Shown: in pieces, positions 53,138 through 62,396 of the stretch
Position numbering within the stretch: position 1 is the stretch's first letter
Layout of the letters: each line of letters opens with the position of its first letter
NCBI GenBank assembly: GCA_964543905.1
Contig: CAZIZO010000002.1
Coordinates: 186,001 to 250,000 of the forward strand
DNA: 64,000 bases
Reading direction: 5' to 3'
Source: GCA-016699835 sp964543905
GTDB taxonomy: Bacteria; Planctomycetota; Phycisphaerae; Phycisphaerales; UBA1924
The notes under the pieces: model-generated
What the model was told of the DNA's origin: nothing
The model's input: the letters and a program-made list of their open reading frames with translations, nothing else
Database searches by the model: none
Translations under genes and position numbers: made by a program

Positions 53138-54634
53138 ATGAATGCCAAGACACGAGCAAACGGGAGCCGCACGATGCCGAAGACAAGGCGAGGATGGACG
53201 ATTCTGGCGTCGCTCGCGAGCGCGATGGCGCTGTCGTTGGCGGCGGTGACGATGCCGAGCGTGGCGGCGTACGAGCCGACCACGGAGGCGAAGGCGGCGA
53301 CGGAGACGGAAGACGTTCTGATCTTCCGGAACGGGACGACGCTGAAGGGCAAGATCGTGAGCGAAACGCCCACGACGCTCAAGTTCAAGGGCACGGTGGC
53401 CGGGATCGCGCTCGAAACGGAGTACAACAAGAACGAGGTGCTGGAGATCAAGCGAGGGACGGGCAAGTCGGCGGCGAAGAGCGAGGGGCCTGCGCCGGCG
53501 ACGCCGGCCGAGGCGGTGCTGCCGACGAAGCCGATGGTGATCGAATCGAACCCGGATCAGGTGCGATACTACTACCTGGAGTTGACGGGGAACTTTGCGG
53601 AGCAGATCACGCAGACGCCCATCCGCGAGGCGGTGAAGAAGGCCAAGGACGCGAAGGCGGACGTGTTCATTATGATGCTGGACGCGAACTGGGAGCGAGA
53701 ACTGCCCGGGGACAAGAAGTTGGACCTGGAGGGCGCGCAGTTCGACCAGTTTTTCCGGGCGGAAGAGATTATCAAGGTCTACACGACGGACCTGGAATCG
53801 CAGTGGGAACTTCCGAAGAAGCCCCGGATTGTGTTCTGGGTGAAGCAGGCGATGGGCGGAGCGGCGTTCATGCCGGTGCCTTCGCCGGAGATCTACTTCC
53901 ATTCGAGCGGGCGCATGGGCGGCGTGGGCAACCTGGGCGACATGTTTGGTTCGACGGGCGACGAAGTGGTTCGCGAGAAGCAGAAGTCGCTGCGACTGAA
54001 GACGGCGGTGGGCTGGGCGAACCGCGGGGGGTATCCGGAGACGTTGATTCGGGCGATGACGATTCGTCAGCACGTGCTGTCGGTGAAGTTCGAGGGCGGG
54101 AAGCCGGTGTACCTCGAGCGCATGCCGGAAAGCCCGGACGAGATCCTGCTGACCGACGACGGTGAGGAGGCGAACCGGGACACGATCCAGCAAGCCGCGA
54201 CGGGCGAGACCAATGATGTGCTGACGCTCAAGGCGGACATCGCCCAGAAGTTGGGCCTGAGCAAAGGAACGGTGGACACGAAGGAAGAACTGCTGACGGC
54301 GTTGGGCCTGACACGCGTGGGGGTGGATGTCTCGAACAACAGCCAGCGGATCATGAAGCAATGGGCCGACGGGCTGGAGGCCGCGAAGCGTCAACTCAAG
54401 CGGCTGCGCGACGAGTTCGGTGAGGTTCGGGTCGATCCGCCGGGCGGCTGGAACGAGCGTGCGAAGGCGCGGGGTCAGCAGAAGCAGAAGTTGCAGCAGA
54501 TCAAGCGGCTCCTCCAGCAATGGGAAGAGGCGTTGAATCCTCGCTGGCTGCGCCAGAACGGCATTCCGTCCGTCCAGCAGATCGACAACCAGATCGACGC
54601 GCTCAACATCGAGCAGTTGAAGGACAAGAAGTAA
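53138..54634 (+). CDS. exported ClpP/SppA-fold paralogue, probably inactive
   Basis: A 498-residue protein; I chose the ATG at 53138 with GAGGA upstream (ATG at 53174 and GTG at 53093 also possible). Signal peptide to about residue 44 (SVAA). A Sm-like beta module follows (ILIFRNGTTLKGKIVSE type, residues 58-106), then a ClpP/crotonase-like core with FIMMLDANW and VFWVKQAMGGAAFM. Where the paralogue at 54695 has ISAAAM with a Ser, this one has MGGAAF, so the nucleophile seems absent. The last third is Lys/Gln-rich helical coil. It is probably translated with the next gene (60 nt apart). Confidence 0.75.
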   Translation: MNAKTRANGSRTMPKTRRGWTILASLASAMALSLAAVTMPSVAAYEPTTEAKAATETEDVLIFRNGTTLKGKIVSETPTTLKFKGTVAGIALETEYNKNEVLEIKRGTGKSAAKSEGPAPATPAEAVLPTKPMVIESNPDQVRYYYLELTGNFAEQITQTPIREAVKKAKDAKADVFIMMLDANWERELPGDKKLDLEGAQFDQFFRAEEIIKVYTTDLESQWELPKKPRIVFWVKQAMGGAAFMPVPSPEIYFHSSGRMGGVGNLGDMFGSTGDEVVREKQKSLRLKTAVGWANRGGYPETLIRAMTIRQHVLSVKFEGGKPVYLERMPESPDEILLTDDGEEANRDTIQQAATGETNDVLTLKADIAQKLGLSKGTVDTKEELLTALGLTRVGVDVSNNSQRIMKQWADGLEAAKRQLKRLRDEFGEVRVDPPGGWNERAKARGQQKQKLQQIKRLLQQWEEALNPRWLRQNGIPSVQQIDNQIDALNIEQLKDKK

Positions 54635-54694
54635 GACGAACTCAGGCTTGGCTTGGGGGCCCTTCGGACGACGGGCCTCGCAGAGGATCGCACC

Positions 54695-56035
54695 ATGATG
54701 AACCACCGCATTTTCGGCAACTGGATCCGCGGCGTCGCGATGGCCCTCGCGGGGCTGACGGCGATGCTCCTCCCGGGCTTTGGCGCCCTGGCCACCGATC
54801 GGGTGACCTTGAAGGACGGCACGGTCTACACGGGGGAGGTGACCAAGGAACTCGACGGGTACATCTTCTTCAACGCCAAGGTGGGCGGGATCGACCGCGC
54901 GATGACCTTCAGCCCGGCGCAGATCACCAAACTCGAACGCGACATCAAGGACTCGGGCGAGAGCGACGCGAACACGAAGTCCGAGGCCTCGCCCACGATC
55001 GTCGCGACCCCGGTTGCCGCGGCACCCTCGGGCACCCCCAGCGGGGGGCGCAAGGTGCCCAAGGCGGCGGTCATCACCCTCGGCGGGGGTGGCGACAAGG
55101 ACATGGTCGGCGTGTACATGACGGCGGAGACGCTCCGGCGGGCGATTCCCGAACTCGAGCGGGAGTTGGGCACGGACAAGTCGGGCGTGGTGGTCTTCCG
55201 CGTCAACTCGGGCGGCGGGATGCTCTTGGAGATCCAGAAACTCAGCGACGTCATCCACAACGAGTACAAGCCTCGCTTCCGGGTCGTCGCATGGATCCAC
55301 TACGCGATCTCGGCGGCCGCGATGACCTCGCACTGCATCGAAGAGATCTATTTCACGTCGCAGGGCAGTTACGGCGCGTGCACCGGGTGGTTTGGGCAAC
55401 TCCAGGCCGTGAAGGGGCTGGAGTTGGAAGAGGTCCTCGAATCCATGCGGAAGATCTCGGCCCGGGGCAACCACGACCCCAAGATCATGCGTTCGATGCA
55501 GATCCAGGAGCCGCTGTCGGCCACGATCGACGCCAACGGCGATGTGCACTACTTCCAAGACCTGACCTCGGGCGACATCATCGTCAACCGGGAGAAGGAG
55601 ATCCTGACCTTCGACGACAAGTTGGCGGCAAAGGTGAAGTTCTCGCGGGGCACCGCGGACACGCTCGAAGAACTCACCAAACTCATGGGCTACCAGGAGT
55701 TGGAGTGGGTGGGCGAGCGGGTGAAGGATGTGCCCTGGCCCGTGTGCCGGGCGGAAAAGATGCAGATGGACTATCGCGATCAGGTCAAGCGCGATGAAGA
55801 CAACACGAACAACTACTGGGCGAGTTACCAGCGGGCCTTGGAAGCGGCACGGGCGGCGCAGACCCGCGACGACCGCGGCCTGTTCGTGGGGCGCGCCCGA
55901 GCGGCGTTCAACAACCTGAAGAACATGGTGAAGAACAATCCAAACTTCCGCCTGACCATCTTCAACATGCTCGAGGAACAGTGGAAGGACTTTGTGGACG
56001 AGCAAGAGAAGATCATGCGTGATCTGATGCGATGA
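54695..56035 (+). CDS. exported ClpP/SppA-fold serine-protease-like protein
   Basis: A 446-residue protein from the ATG at 54695 (AGAGGA 7 nt ahead). Signal peptide ending GALA (about 33); Sm-like beta module (35-85: VTLKDGTVYTGEVTKELDG); linker of Thr/Ala/Pro; then the crotonase/ClpP fold: FRVNSGGGMLLEIQKLSDVI (oxyanion loop, 168-186) and YAISAAAMTSHCIEEIYF with Ser206 as candidate nucleophile. This resembles the NfeD/SppA peptidase branch. C-terminal coiled coil. Paralogue of the previous gene; together they may form a hetero-oligomer in the envelope. Confidence 0.78.
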   Translation: MMNHRIFGNWIRGVAMALAGLTAMLLPGFGALATDRVTLKDGTVYTGEVTKELDGYIFFNAKVGGIDRAMTFSPAQITKLERDIKDSGESDANTKSEASPTIVATPVAAAPSGTPSGGRKVPKAAVITLGGGGDKDMVGVYMTAETLRRAIPELERELGTDKSGVVVFRVNSGGGMLLEIQKLSDVIHNEYKPRFRVVAWIHYAISAAAMTSHCIEEIYFTSQGSYGACTGWFGQLQAVKGLELEEVLESMRKISARGNHDPKIMRSMQIQEPLSATIDANGDVHYFQDLTSGDIIVNREKEILTFDDKLAAKVKFSRGTADTLEELTKLMGYQELEWVGERVKDVPWPVCRAEKMQMDYRDQVKRDEDNTNNYWASYQRALEAARAAQTRDDRGLFVGRARAAFNNLKNMVKNNPNFRLTIFNMLEEQWKDFVDEQEKIMRDLMR

Positions 56036-56074
56036 GCGAGGCTCCGCGGAGCGCGCGGATGGAAGGCCACGCAC

Positions 56075-56108
56075 TCGCCCCGGTCGCAAGGCCGGGGCGA
56101 TTGTCTTT
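56075..56108 (+). terminator. intrinsic terminator after the ClpP-like pair
   Basis: Stem TCGCCCCGG / CCGGGGCGA (56075-56083 with 56092-56100) followed by TTGTCTTT. It lies 40 nt past the stop at 56035. Confidence 0.7.
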
Positions 56109-56171
56109 GGACGTCGGGGAGCGGCGGACGCGGGACGCCGATTACGATGGACGATTCCCTGAGGATCACGA

Positions 56172-57941
56172 ATGACCAATCACGCTCCGGCAACCACCAC
56201 GTCCACCGCCTTTGTGCCCGCCGATCTCGACGCGTCGAAGTGGGAGGCGATCGAGCCGATGCTCAAGTTGCTGGAAACTCGCGAGGTGCGCTCGACCGGC
56301 GATCTGGAGCGGTGGCTCGTGGACCGTGGGGAGTTGGAAGCGGCGTGCAGCGAGGCTCGCGCGAACCTGTACATCGCGATGACGTGCGACACGGAGAACC
56401 AGGCCGCGCAGCAGGCGTACACGAACTACATCGAGTCGGTCCCGCCGAGGCTGGCGCCGGCGCTGTTCGAACTGGACAAGCGGCAAGTGGAGTTGGAGCG
56501 CCAGCACGGGCTCAACGGCGATCGATATGGGGTGCTGATGCGAGGCACACGCGCGGAGGTCGAGATCTTCCGTGTGGAGAACGTGCCTCTCGACACCCAG
56601 TTGTCGTTGCTCTCGCAGAAGTACGACCAGGTGGTCGGGTCGATGACCGTGCAGTTCGAGGGGCGCGAGCAGACGTTGCCGCAGATGGCGAAGTACCAGG
56701 AGCAGACGAACCGCTTCACGCGTGAGGCCGCGTGGCGTGCGGTCGCGAAGCGACGCCTGCAGGATGCCGACGCCATCGACACCATCTATGACGAGATGAT
56801 CCGCCTTCGGCACAAGGTGGCCACGAACGCGGGATTTGAGAACTACGTGGGCTATGCCTTCAAGGCGAAGCATCGGTTTGACTACGGGGTGAAGGAGTGT
56901 GAGGAGTTCCATCGCGGCGTGGAGGAGGTGGTCGTGCCGCTCGTGCGGGCGCTGGACGCGAGACGCGCGAAAGCCCTGGGCGTTGAACCGCTGCGTCCCT
57001 GGGACTTGGGCGTGGACGTCAAAGGACGTGCGCCGCTCAGGCCCTTCGACGGCGGGCGGGAACTGATGACCAAGGCCGTCGCGACCTTTGAGCGTCTCGA
57101 TCCGCGACTGGCGAAGATGCTCTCCACGCTGGGCACGGGGGATGAGAAGTCCGGCGGGAAGAACGGCGAGTGCCTCGACCTCGACACGCGCAAGGGCAAG
57201 GCCCCGGGCGGATACCAGTACATGCGCGATCGCTCGCGCAAGCCCTTCATCTTCATGAACGCCGCGGGGCTCGCGAGCGATGTTGACACCATGCTCCACG
57301 AGGCTGGGCACGCGTTCCACTCGATGCTGTGCGTGGATGAGCCGCTGCTGGCGTATCGCTCCTCACCCATCGAGTTCGCCGAGGTGGCGAGCATGACGAT
57401 GGAACTGCTCTCGCTGCCACATCTGGGCAAGCCGGCCAACGGCGAAGGCTTCTACGCGAGCGAGGAGGACCTGGCCCGCGCTCGGCGGAAGCAGTTGCAG
57501 GGGAGCGTGGTGCTGCTGCCCTGGATCGCAACGATCGACGCGTTCCAGCACTGGGTTTACTCGAATCCCACGCACACGCACGACGAACGCACGAAGGCCT
57601 GGCTCGCGCTCGACGACCGCTTCGGCCGCGGCGTGTCGTGGACGGGGCTCGAGCACAAGCGTGCCAGGGTCTGGCAACGCCAGGGGCACCTCTTCGGCAG
57701 TCCGTTCTACTACATCGAGTACGGGATCGCGCAACTCGGGGCGCTGGGGCTGTGGCTGATGTCGAAAGAGCAGGGCGAGAAGGAGGCCGTCGAGGCGTAT
57801 CTGCGCGGGCTGCGATTGGGCGGGAGCAAGCCCCTTCCCGAGTTGTTCGCCGCCGCCGGACTCAAGTTTGAGTTTGGTCCCGGGGCGATCCGTCGGATCG
57901 TGGATCGTGTGCAGGCGGAGTTGGAGACGTTGCCGGAGTGA
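56172..57941 (+). CDS. pepF: oligoendopeptidase F (M3 metallopeptidase)
   Basis: A 589-residue cytoplasmic zinc peptidase. The HExxH motif is in MLHEAGHAFHSM (His376-His380), the third ligand Glu in PIEFAEVASMTMELL; the helical N-terminal half and FYYIEYGIAQLGALGLW near the C-terminus are usual for PepF. It degrades short peptides. The stop is 2 nt before the next start, so the decarboxylase gene is co-translated. Confidence 0.95.
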   Translation: MTNHAPATTTSTAFVPADLDASKWEAIEPMLKLLETREVRSTGDLERWLVDRGELEAACSEARANLYIAMTCDTENQAAQQAYTNYIESVPPRLAPALFELDKRQVELERQHGLNGDRYGVLMRGTRAEVEIFRVENVPLDTQLSLLSQKYDQVVGSMTVQFEGREQTLPQMAKYQEQTNRFTREAAWRAVAKRRLQDADAIDTIYDEMIRLRHKVATNAGFENYVGYAFKAKHRFDYGVKECEEFHRGVEEVVVPLVRALDARRAKALGVEPLRPWDLGVDVKGRAPLRPFDGGRELMTKAVATFERLDPRLAKMLSTLGTGDEKSGGKNGECLDLDTRKGKAPGGYQYMRDRSRKPFIFMNAAGLASDVDTMLHEAGHAFHSMLCVDEPLLAYRSSPIEFAEVASMTMELLSLPHLGKPANGEGFYASEEDLARARRKQLQGSVVLLPWIATIDAFQHWVYSNPTHTHDERTKAWLALDDRFGRGVSWTGLEHKRARVWQRQGHLFGSPFYYIEYGIAQLGALGLWLMSKEQGEKEAVEAYLRGLRLGGSKPLPELFAAAGLKFEFGPGAIRRIVDRVQAELETLPE

Positions 57942-57943
57942 GC

Positions 57944-59524
57944 ATGCCCGACCCCGTGCCGCACATGACCCACGACGAGTTCCGCGTGCTCGGGCATCGC
58001 ATGGTCGATTGGATCGCGGACTACTGGCAGCGTGTGCACACGCTGCCCGTGCTCTCGCAGGTCAAGCCGGGCGAGATCGCGGCGAGGTTGCCGGAGCACG
58101 CGCCGGAGGCCAGCCTCGGCGCGACCACTGATTCGTGGGACTCCATCTTCCGCGACCTCGACGACATCGTGGTCCCGGGCCTCACGCACTGGCAGCATCC
58201 CAACTTCCACGCGTTCTTCCCCGCCAACATCTCGGGGCCGAGCGTGCTGGGCGAGATGTTGAGCGCCGGGCTCGGCGTGCAGGGCATGCTCTGGGCCACC
58301 AGCCCCGCCTGCACCGAAATCGAAACGCGCGTCCTCGATTGGCTGGGCGAGGCGATCGGGCTTCCCGAGACCTTTCTCTCCCGGAGCGGCACGGGCGGCG
58401 GGGTCATCCAGGGCACCGCGAGCGAGGCGACGCTGGTGGCGCTGGTGGCGGCCCGATCGCGCGCCATTCGGGCCCATCTCGGGACGTCGGCGGCGGGCGG
58501 TGCGGGCGCGTTGTCCACGAGCGAGCCCCACCTCGTCGCGTATGCTTCGACGCAGGCGCATTCCTCGGTCATCAAGGCGGCCATGATCGCTGGGCTGGCG
58601 AACGGGCCGGCCGATCGCCGCCATCTCCGCCTCATCGAGTGTGACGAGCACGACCGCGTGAAGCCCGCGGCGCTCGAGGCCGCGATCCGGGAGGACTTCG
58701 AATCCGGACGCATTCCGTTCTTTGTCTTTGCGACGATGGGCACGACGAGCAGCACGGCGGTGGACCCGCTGCGGGAGATCGGTGATGTGCTGGCCCGGTG
58801 CGTCGAGGGGGCGCCACGCCCATCCTCCCCGCAGACCCCTCGCCCCGGGAGGGGGAGCGTGTGGCTGCACGTGGATGCCGCGCACAGCGGCGCGGCGCTG
58901 GTGTGTCCCGAGATGCGGTGGATGAGTGAAGGCGTAGAACGGGCCGACTCGATCGCGTTCAACCCGCATAAGTGGCTGCTGATGAACTTTGACTGCAACT
59001 GTTTCTGGACGCGCGACCGGGCGGCCATCATCGAAAGCATGAGCATCACGCCCGAGTACCTGCGGAATGCCGCGAGCGACGCAAAGGCGGTCCTGGATTA
59101 CCGCGACTGGCACGTGCCGCTCGGGCGGCGGTTTCGTGCGCTCAAGGTGTGGTTCGTGCTCCGGCACTACGGGCTGGAAGGGCTGCGGGCGTACATCCGA
59201 GAGCACCTGCGCTGGAGCGAGGTCTTTGAATCGTGGGTGCGCGCCGACGAACGGTTCGAAGTGCTCGCGCCGCGAACGGCCAACCTGATCTGTTTTCGTT
59301 TACGCCCGCGGGGCGGGGAGACCTTGGCGGAAGTCAATGCCCGGAACGCGCGCCTGCTCGAAGCGCTCAACGCGACGCAACGGGTCTATCTGACGCACAC
59401 CATGCTGCGGCGACGCGGGGAGAACGTGTACACGATTCGATTCATGATCGGCACGGCGAGCACGCGGGAGGCGCACGTGCGCGAGGCATGGCGACGCATC
59501 GGCGAGTGGGCCGAGCGGGTCTAA
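57944..59524 (+). CDS. PLP-dependent aromatic/glutamate-type amino-acid decarboxylase (group II)
   Basis: A 526-residue protein from the ATG at 57944. PLP Lys in FNPHKWLLMNFDC, HVDAAHSGAAL supplies the PLP-binding Asp, and HPNFHAFFPANISGPSVLGEML and GGGVIQGTASEATLVAL are the substrate/PLP regions of the DOPA/tryptophan decarboxylase group. One odd insert of Pro/Arg/Ser (GAPRPSSPQTPRPGRG) precedes the HVDA box. The exact amino acid is unknown. Confidence 0.92.
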   Translation: MPDPVPHMTHDEFRVLGHRMVDWIADYWQRVHTLPVLSQVKPGEIAARLPEHAPEASLGATTDSWDSIFRDLDDIVVPGLTHWQHPNFHAFFPANISGPSVLGEMLSAGLGVQGMLWATSPACTEIETRVLDWLGEAIGLPETFLSRSGTGGGVIQGTASEATLVALVAARSRAIRAHLGTSAAGGAGALSTSEPHLVAYASTQAHSSVIKAAMIAGLANGPADRRHLRLIECDEHDRVKPAALEAAIREDFESGRIPFFVFATMGTTSSTAVDPLREIGDVLARCVEGAPRPSSPQTPRPGRGSVWLHVDAAHSGAALVCPEMRWMSEGVERADSIAFNPHKWLLMNFDCNCFWTRDRAAIIESMSITPEYLRNAASDAKAVLDYRDWHVPLGRRFRALKVWFVLRHYGLEGLRAYIREHLRWSEVFESWVRADERFEVLAPRTANLICFRLRPRGGETLAEVNARNARLLEALNATQRVYLTHTMLRRRGENVYTIRFMIGTASTREAHVREAWRRIGEWAERV

Positions 59525-59573
59525 CGGTTTGCATCACCGTGGGCCACAGACGCGAACGGCGGTCCTCGGCTTA

Positions 59574-59609
59574 CTAACAAAGGCGGACGCATGTTTCCAT
59601 ACGTCCGCC
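59574..59609 (-). terminator. hairpin ending the HDOD gene, possibly bidirectional
   Basis: Stem GGCGGACG / CGTCCGCC (59582-59589 with 59602-59609) with a 12-nt loop. On the minus strand it is followed by TTTGTTAG. It lies about 140 nt past the HDOD stop and 58 nt past the decarboxylase stop. The rest of 59525-59751 is AT-richer than usual and holds no gene. Confidence 0.6.
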
Positions 59610-59751
59610 CGGAGGGAGAAAGAGAGAGACTTGGAGGTCGGGGGTTGGGTCCGACCGAAATATCTGTTCGACCGACTAAATAAGTATCGGCACGAGAACG
59701 GCGTTTCTACAAGGGACAAGCACCTATTTTTTCCGCGGTGCCTCGAGGCGA

Positions 59752-60636
59752 TTACCCCAGGATGGAGTTGATGTCCTGCATCTGAGCCTGGAGTTGGGCT
59801 CGGATCTCGTCGAGTTTCTCGTTCGTAAGTTTCAGCGAATCCCGGACTTCGGGATCGATCGTGGTTTGCAGCAGGTCTTGCCGGAAGCCTTGGCCGGAAT
59901 CGGCGGCGAGGCGGTCGGCCACATAAACAAGGGAGACAATGGTCCGATGCTCGGCGGCCAACTCCAAGGGGCGATGGTGGTAGCCCGTCACGAAGCCGAA
60001 GGTCTTGGGGAACTTCCACTTCTCGCAGAGGCCCGCACCAAAGTCCTGGTGGGTCGCACCGAAGACTTCCTGCTCGGCGACGAGCATGTCGTTGGCGGGA
60101 ATCCCCTTGCTGTCGGCGCCGACCTTGCGAAGGACTTCGAGCAACTTGTTGCGGTCGTACTGCATCTCGACCATGACGCCGATGTCGTGAACGAGCCCGG
60201 CCAGGAAGGCCTCGTCGGAGAGGCCGAGTTTGAGGCTGTTGGCAAGGATCTTGGCGGCGGCGGCGGTGACGTTGGAGTGCGTCCAGAGGTCCTTGGCGGA
60301 GAAGGTGGGCGTGAGGTCCCCGCCGCGGAAGAGTTTGGCGAGGCTGGCGGCGATGGCGATGTTCTTGACGGCGTTGAGCCCGAGCATGACGATGGCGCGG
60401 TTGATCGAGCCGATCTGCCCGGGCAAGCCGTAGAACGACGAGTTGACCACCTTGAGGATGCGCGAGCAGAGCGCGGGGTCGTTGGAGATGACCTTGTGCA
60501 AGTCCTGGGCGGTCGATTTCGGACTCTCGACGAGTTCGACGATCTTCATCGTGATCTCAGGGAGAGTCGCGATGTGGCTGATCTCGCGGATCGCGGCGGA
60601 AACGACTTGCTCTTTGTCCTGTGCAACAACGCTCAT
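59752..60636 (-). CDS. HDOD-domain signalling protein
   Basis: A 294-residue protein from the ATG at 60636. The whole protein is an HDOD domain: LPEITMKIVELVESPKST, ISNDPALCSRILKVVNSSFYGLP, NRAIVMLGLNAVKNIA, AFLAGLVHDIGVMVEM (HD pair) and a C-terminal FVTGYHHRPLELA. HDOD proteins act in two-component and nucleotide-second-messenger regulation; no partner kinase is adjacent. Confidence 0.92.
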   Translation of the reverse strand: MSVVAQDKEQVVSAAIREISHIATLPEITMKIVELVESPKSTAQDLHKVISNDPALCSRILKVVNSSFYGLPGQIGSINRAIVMLGLNAVKNIAIAASLAKLFRGGDLTPTFSAKDLWTHSNVTAAAAKILANSLKLGLSDEAFLAGLVHDIGVMVEMQYDRNKLLEVLRKVGADSKGIPANDMLVAEQEVFGATHQDFGAGLCEKWKFPKTFGFVTGYHHRPLELAAEHRTIVSLVYVADRLAADSGQGFRQDLLQTTIDPEVRDSLKLTNEKLDEIRAQLQAQMQDINSILG

Positions 60637-60768
60637 GGGGCTCGCTCCAACGGTGTGGGTCAACCACGGACAGATCGACGCACCAACATCGGCGCACGCG
60701 AGAGCGGACTTTCACACTGTTGCGGATTCGGCGCGACCACGCCCGATTTCGTGGGCGAGGAGCAACGC

Positions 60769-61935
60769 CTAATACGAACACAACTTGCGGCGGATGCCCG
60801 AATCGGAGGGGGTGGTGTCGGCGAGATGGCGGGCAATGCGAGCGCCCGCGTGCCCATCGCCATAGGGGTGGACGATGGCGGCGCGATCGAGTTGGCGTGC
60901 GCTCTGGAGAGCCGCCAGCACCGAGTCGGCCGTCTCGGTCGCGTGGAGCGCATTGTTCGCACGCTCCCGACCCGCTTGCCGGGGCCCGATATCCACGATC
61001 GGCAACCGGAGCGCGGCGGCCTCGATGAGCGCGGACGAACTATTCCCGACCAAGACGCCCGAACCCTGCGCGAGGCGCTTCAGAAGCCCCACGAACAAGG
61101 GGCGCTGGAGTTGCCGACGGCACGGCACGTTCGCGGACTCGATGGCGCGCACGATGCCTTCACGCCCGGCATCGAAGTTGGGGTGCAGCGCCAGGAGTCG
61201 CTCGCCCGAGAGCGCGGCAAGGACCGTTCTGGCCGCGGCCTCCTCCATCTCGGGGTGGCGGCCAATAGGGTGCATGAGGTACACGACGGTCGGCGAACCG
61301 AGTTCGTGATACTCCTCATCGGAGAGTGGGGGAATGGTGGAGAGTTCATCGAGCGCGGGGGAACCGACGACATGGACGTTCGCCGGCTTCTCGCCCATCC
61401 GGAGAATGCGATCGGCCGAGCCCTGGGTTGCGGGAAAATGGAGATGCGCGAGTTTCGTGACGGCATGGCGGATCGACTCATCGGCGATGCCCTCAGCGCG
61501 ATCTCCGCCGTGGATGTGCGCGAGGGACCATCCGCCGATCGCGGCGGCGGCGGCGGCGGCGAACACCTCGATGCGATCCCCGAGCACCACCACCCAATCG
61601 GGCGATAGGCGGTCGAAGGAGCGGGTGAAACGCCCGATTCCTCGTCCGACCGCCTCGGCATCCTCGACGCGCCCCGTCCGACCGGCGATCTGCATGGGGA
61701 TCGAGTCGGCGATGGGAAAGGAGGCCTTCACCTCGTGGAAGGTCTCGGCGGGTTGGATCAGGTGCGAACCCGCGGCGATACACAGCAGTTCCAAGTCCGG
61801 GTGCGAAGCGACGGCACGCATGACCGGGCGCAACAGACCAAACTCGGCGCGGGATCCCGTGACGACCGCGACGCGAAGAGCGCGAGAGCGCGTGCGTCGA
61901 GGCGGCGAGTCGGGAAGGTGCCCTGGTCCGATCAT
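60769..61935 (-). CDS. neuC: UDP-N-acetylglucosamine 2-epimerase, hydrolysing (NeuC type)
   Basis: A 388-residue protein from the ATG at 61935. VAVVTGSRAEFGLLRPVM near the N-terminus, GDRIEVFAAAAAAAIGGWSLAHIHGGD, and the UDP-binding VLVGNSSSALIEAAALRLPIVDIGPRQAGRERANN are diagnostic of the NeuC/LegG branch, which releases UDP while making ManNAc or a bacillosamine-derived sugar. It provides the substrate for a NeuB-type synthase such as the one at 20087. The ATG's ribosome-binding site is weak. Confidence 0.9.
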   Translation of the reverse strand: MIGPGHLPDSPPRRTRSRALRVAVVTGSRAEFGLLRPVMRAVASHPDLELLCIAAGSHLIQPAETFHEVKASFPIADSIPMQIAGRTGRVEDAEAVGRGIGRFTRSFDRLSPDWVVVLGDRIEVFAAAAAAAIGGWSLAHIHGGDRAEGIADESIRHAVTKLAHLHFPATQGSADRILRMGEKPANVHVVGSPALDELSTIPPLSDEEYHELGSPTVVYLMHPIGRHPEMEEAAARTVLAALSGERLLALHPNFDAGREGIVRAIESANVPCRRQLQRPLFVGLLKRLAQGSGVLVGNSSSALIEAAALRLPIVDIGPRQAGRERANNALHATETADSVLAALQSARQLDRAAIVHPYGDGHAGARIARHLADTTPSDSGIRRKLCSY

Positions 61936-62396
61936 TTCCGAAGGATAGGAAAGCAAGAACGCGATCCGGCGGGGGATGCGCCCATGGCCGAGTCCCGACG
62001 GGAAATGACTCGGCGAAGATCCGAACAGGATGTTGAAGAGCGTTTTCGGCCTCCTGCACCAAGCCATTTCAACTGCATTTCTGGTTCGTTGACTTGCGGG
62101 TCTGACCACGAGATAAGCGTTTGGAGCGCATCGAGAATACGGCGTTTGTGAGTTCTTCAAGACCCTGCTCAACACGGGTTGGTATATCGCTTCACGTGGC
62201 TTCTGCCGCGGGACCAACACAAGCACCATCCGCGGGCCTCACTCGCCTCTGTGCGTCGAACCATGCACGGGGCGTGCGGCGCCCCGTGCGTTCAACTCTG
62301 CTCATCTTGCGAAGGACCCCTCGAGCGTCACACTGATACCAACTGCACAATGACCGACGCGGCCTCCGGTGTGAAGTCGCGTGCCCAAGATCGTGG
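61936..62396 (+). other. gene-less stretch between neuC and the ABC gene
   Basis: About 460 nt, less GC-rich than the surroundings, without a convincing reading frame, tRNA or known RNA. It should carry the neuC promoter and the end of the ABC transcript. Confidence 0.4.
62265..62289 (-). terminator. perfect 10-bp hairpin past the ABC gene
   Basis: GCACGGGGCG / CGCCCCGTGC with a 5-nt loop. It lies about 105 nt past the ABC ATPase stop, without a T run on either strand, so its role as a terminator is uncertain. Confidence 0.4.

Noticed and set aside
51986..56179. 1397-codon antisense frame over cca, the ClpP-like genes and the start of pepF
   Set aside because: Arg/His/Pro-rich, crosses several real genes and their boundaries; no domain seen.
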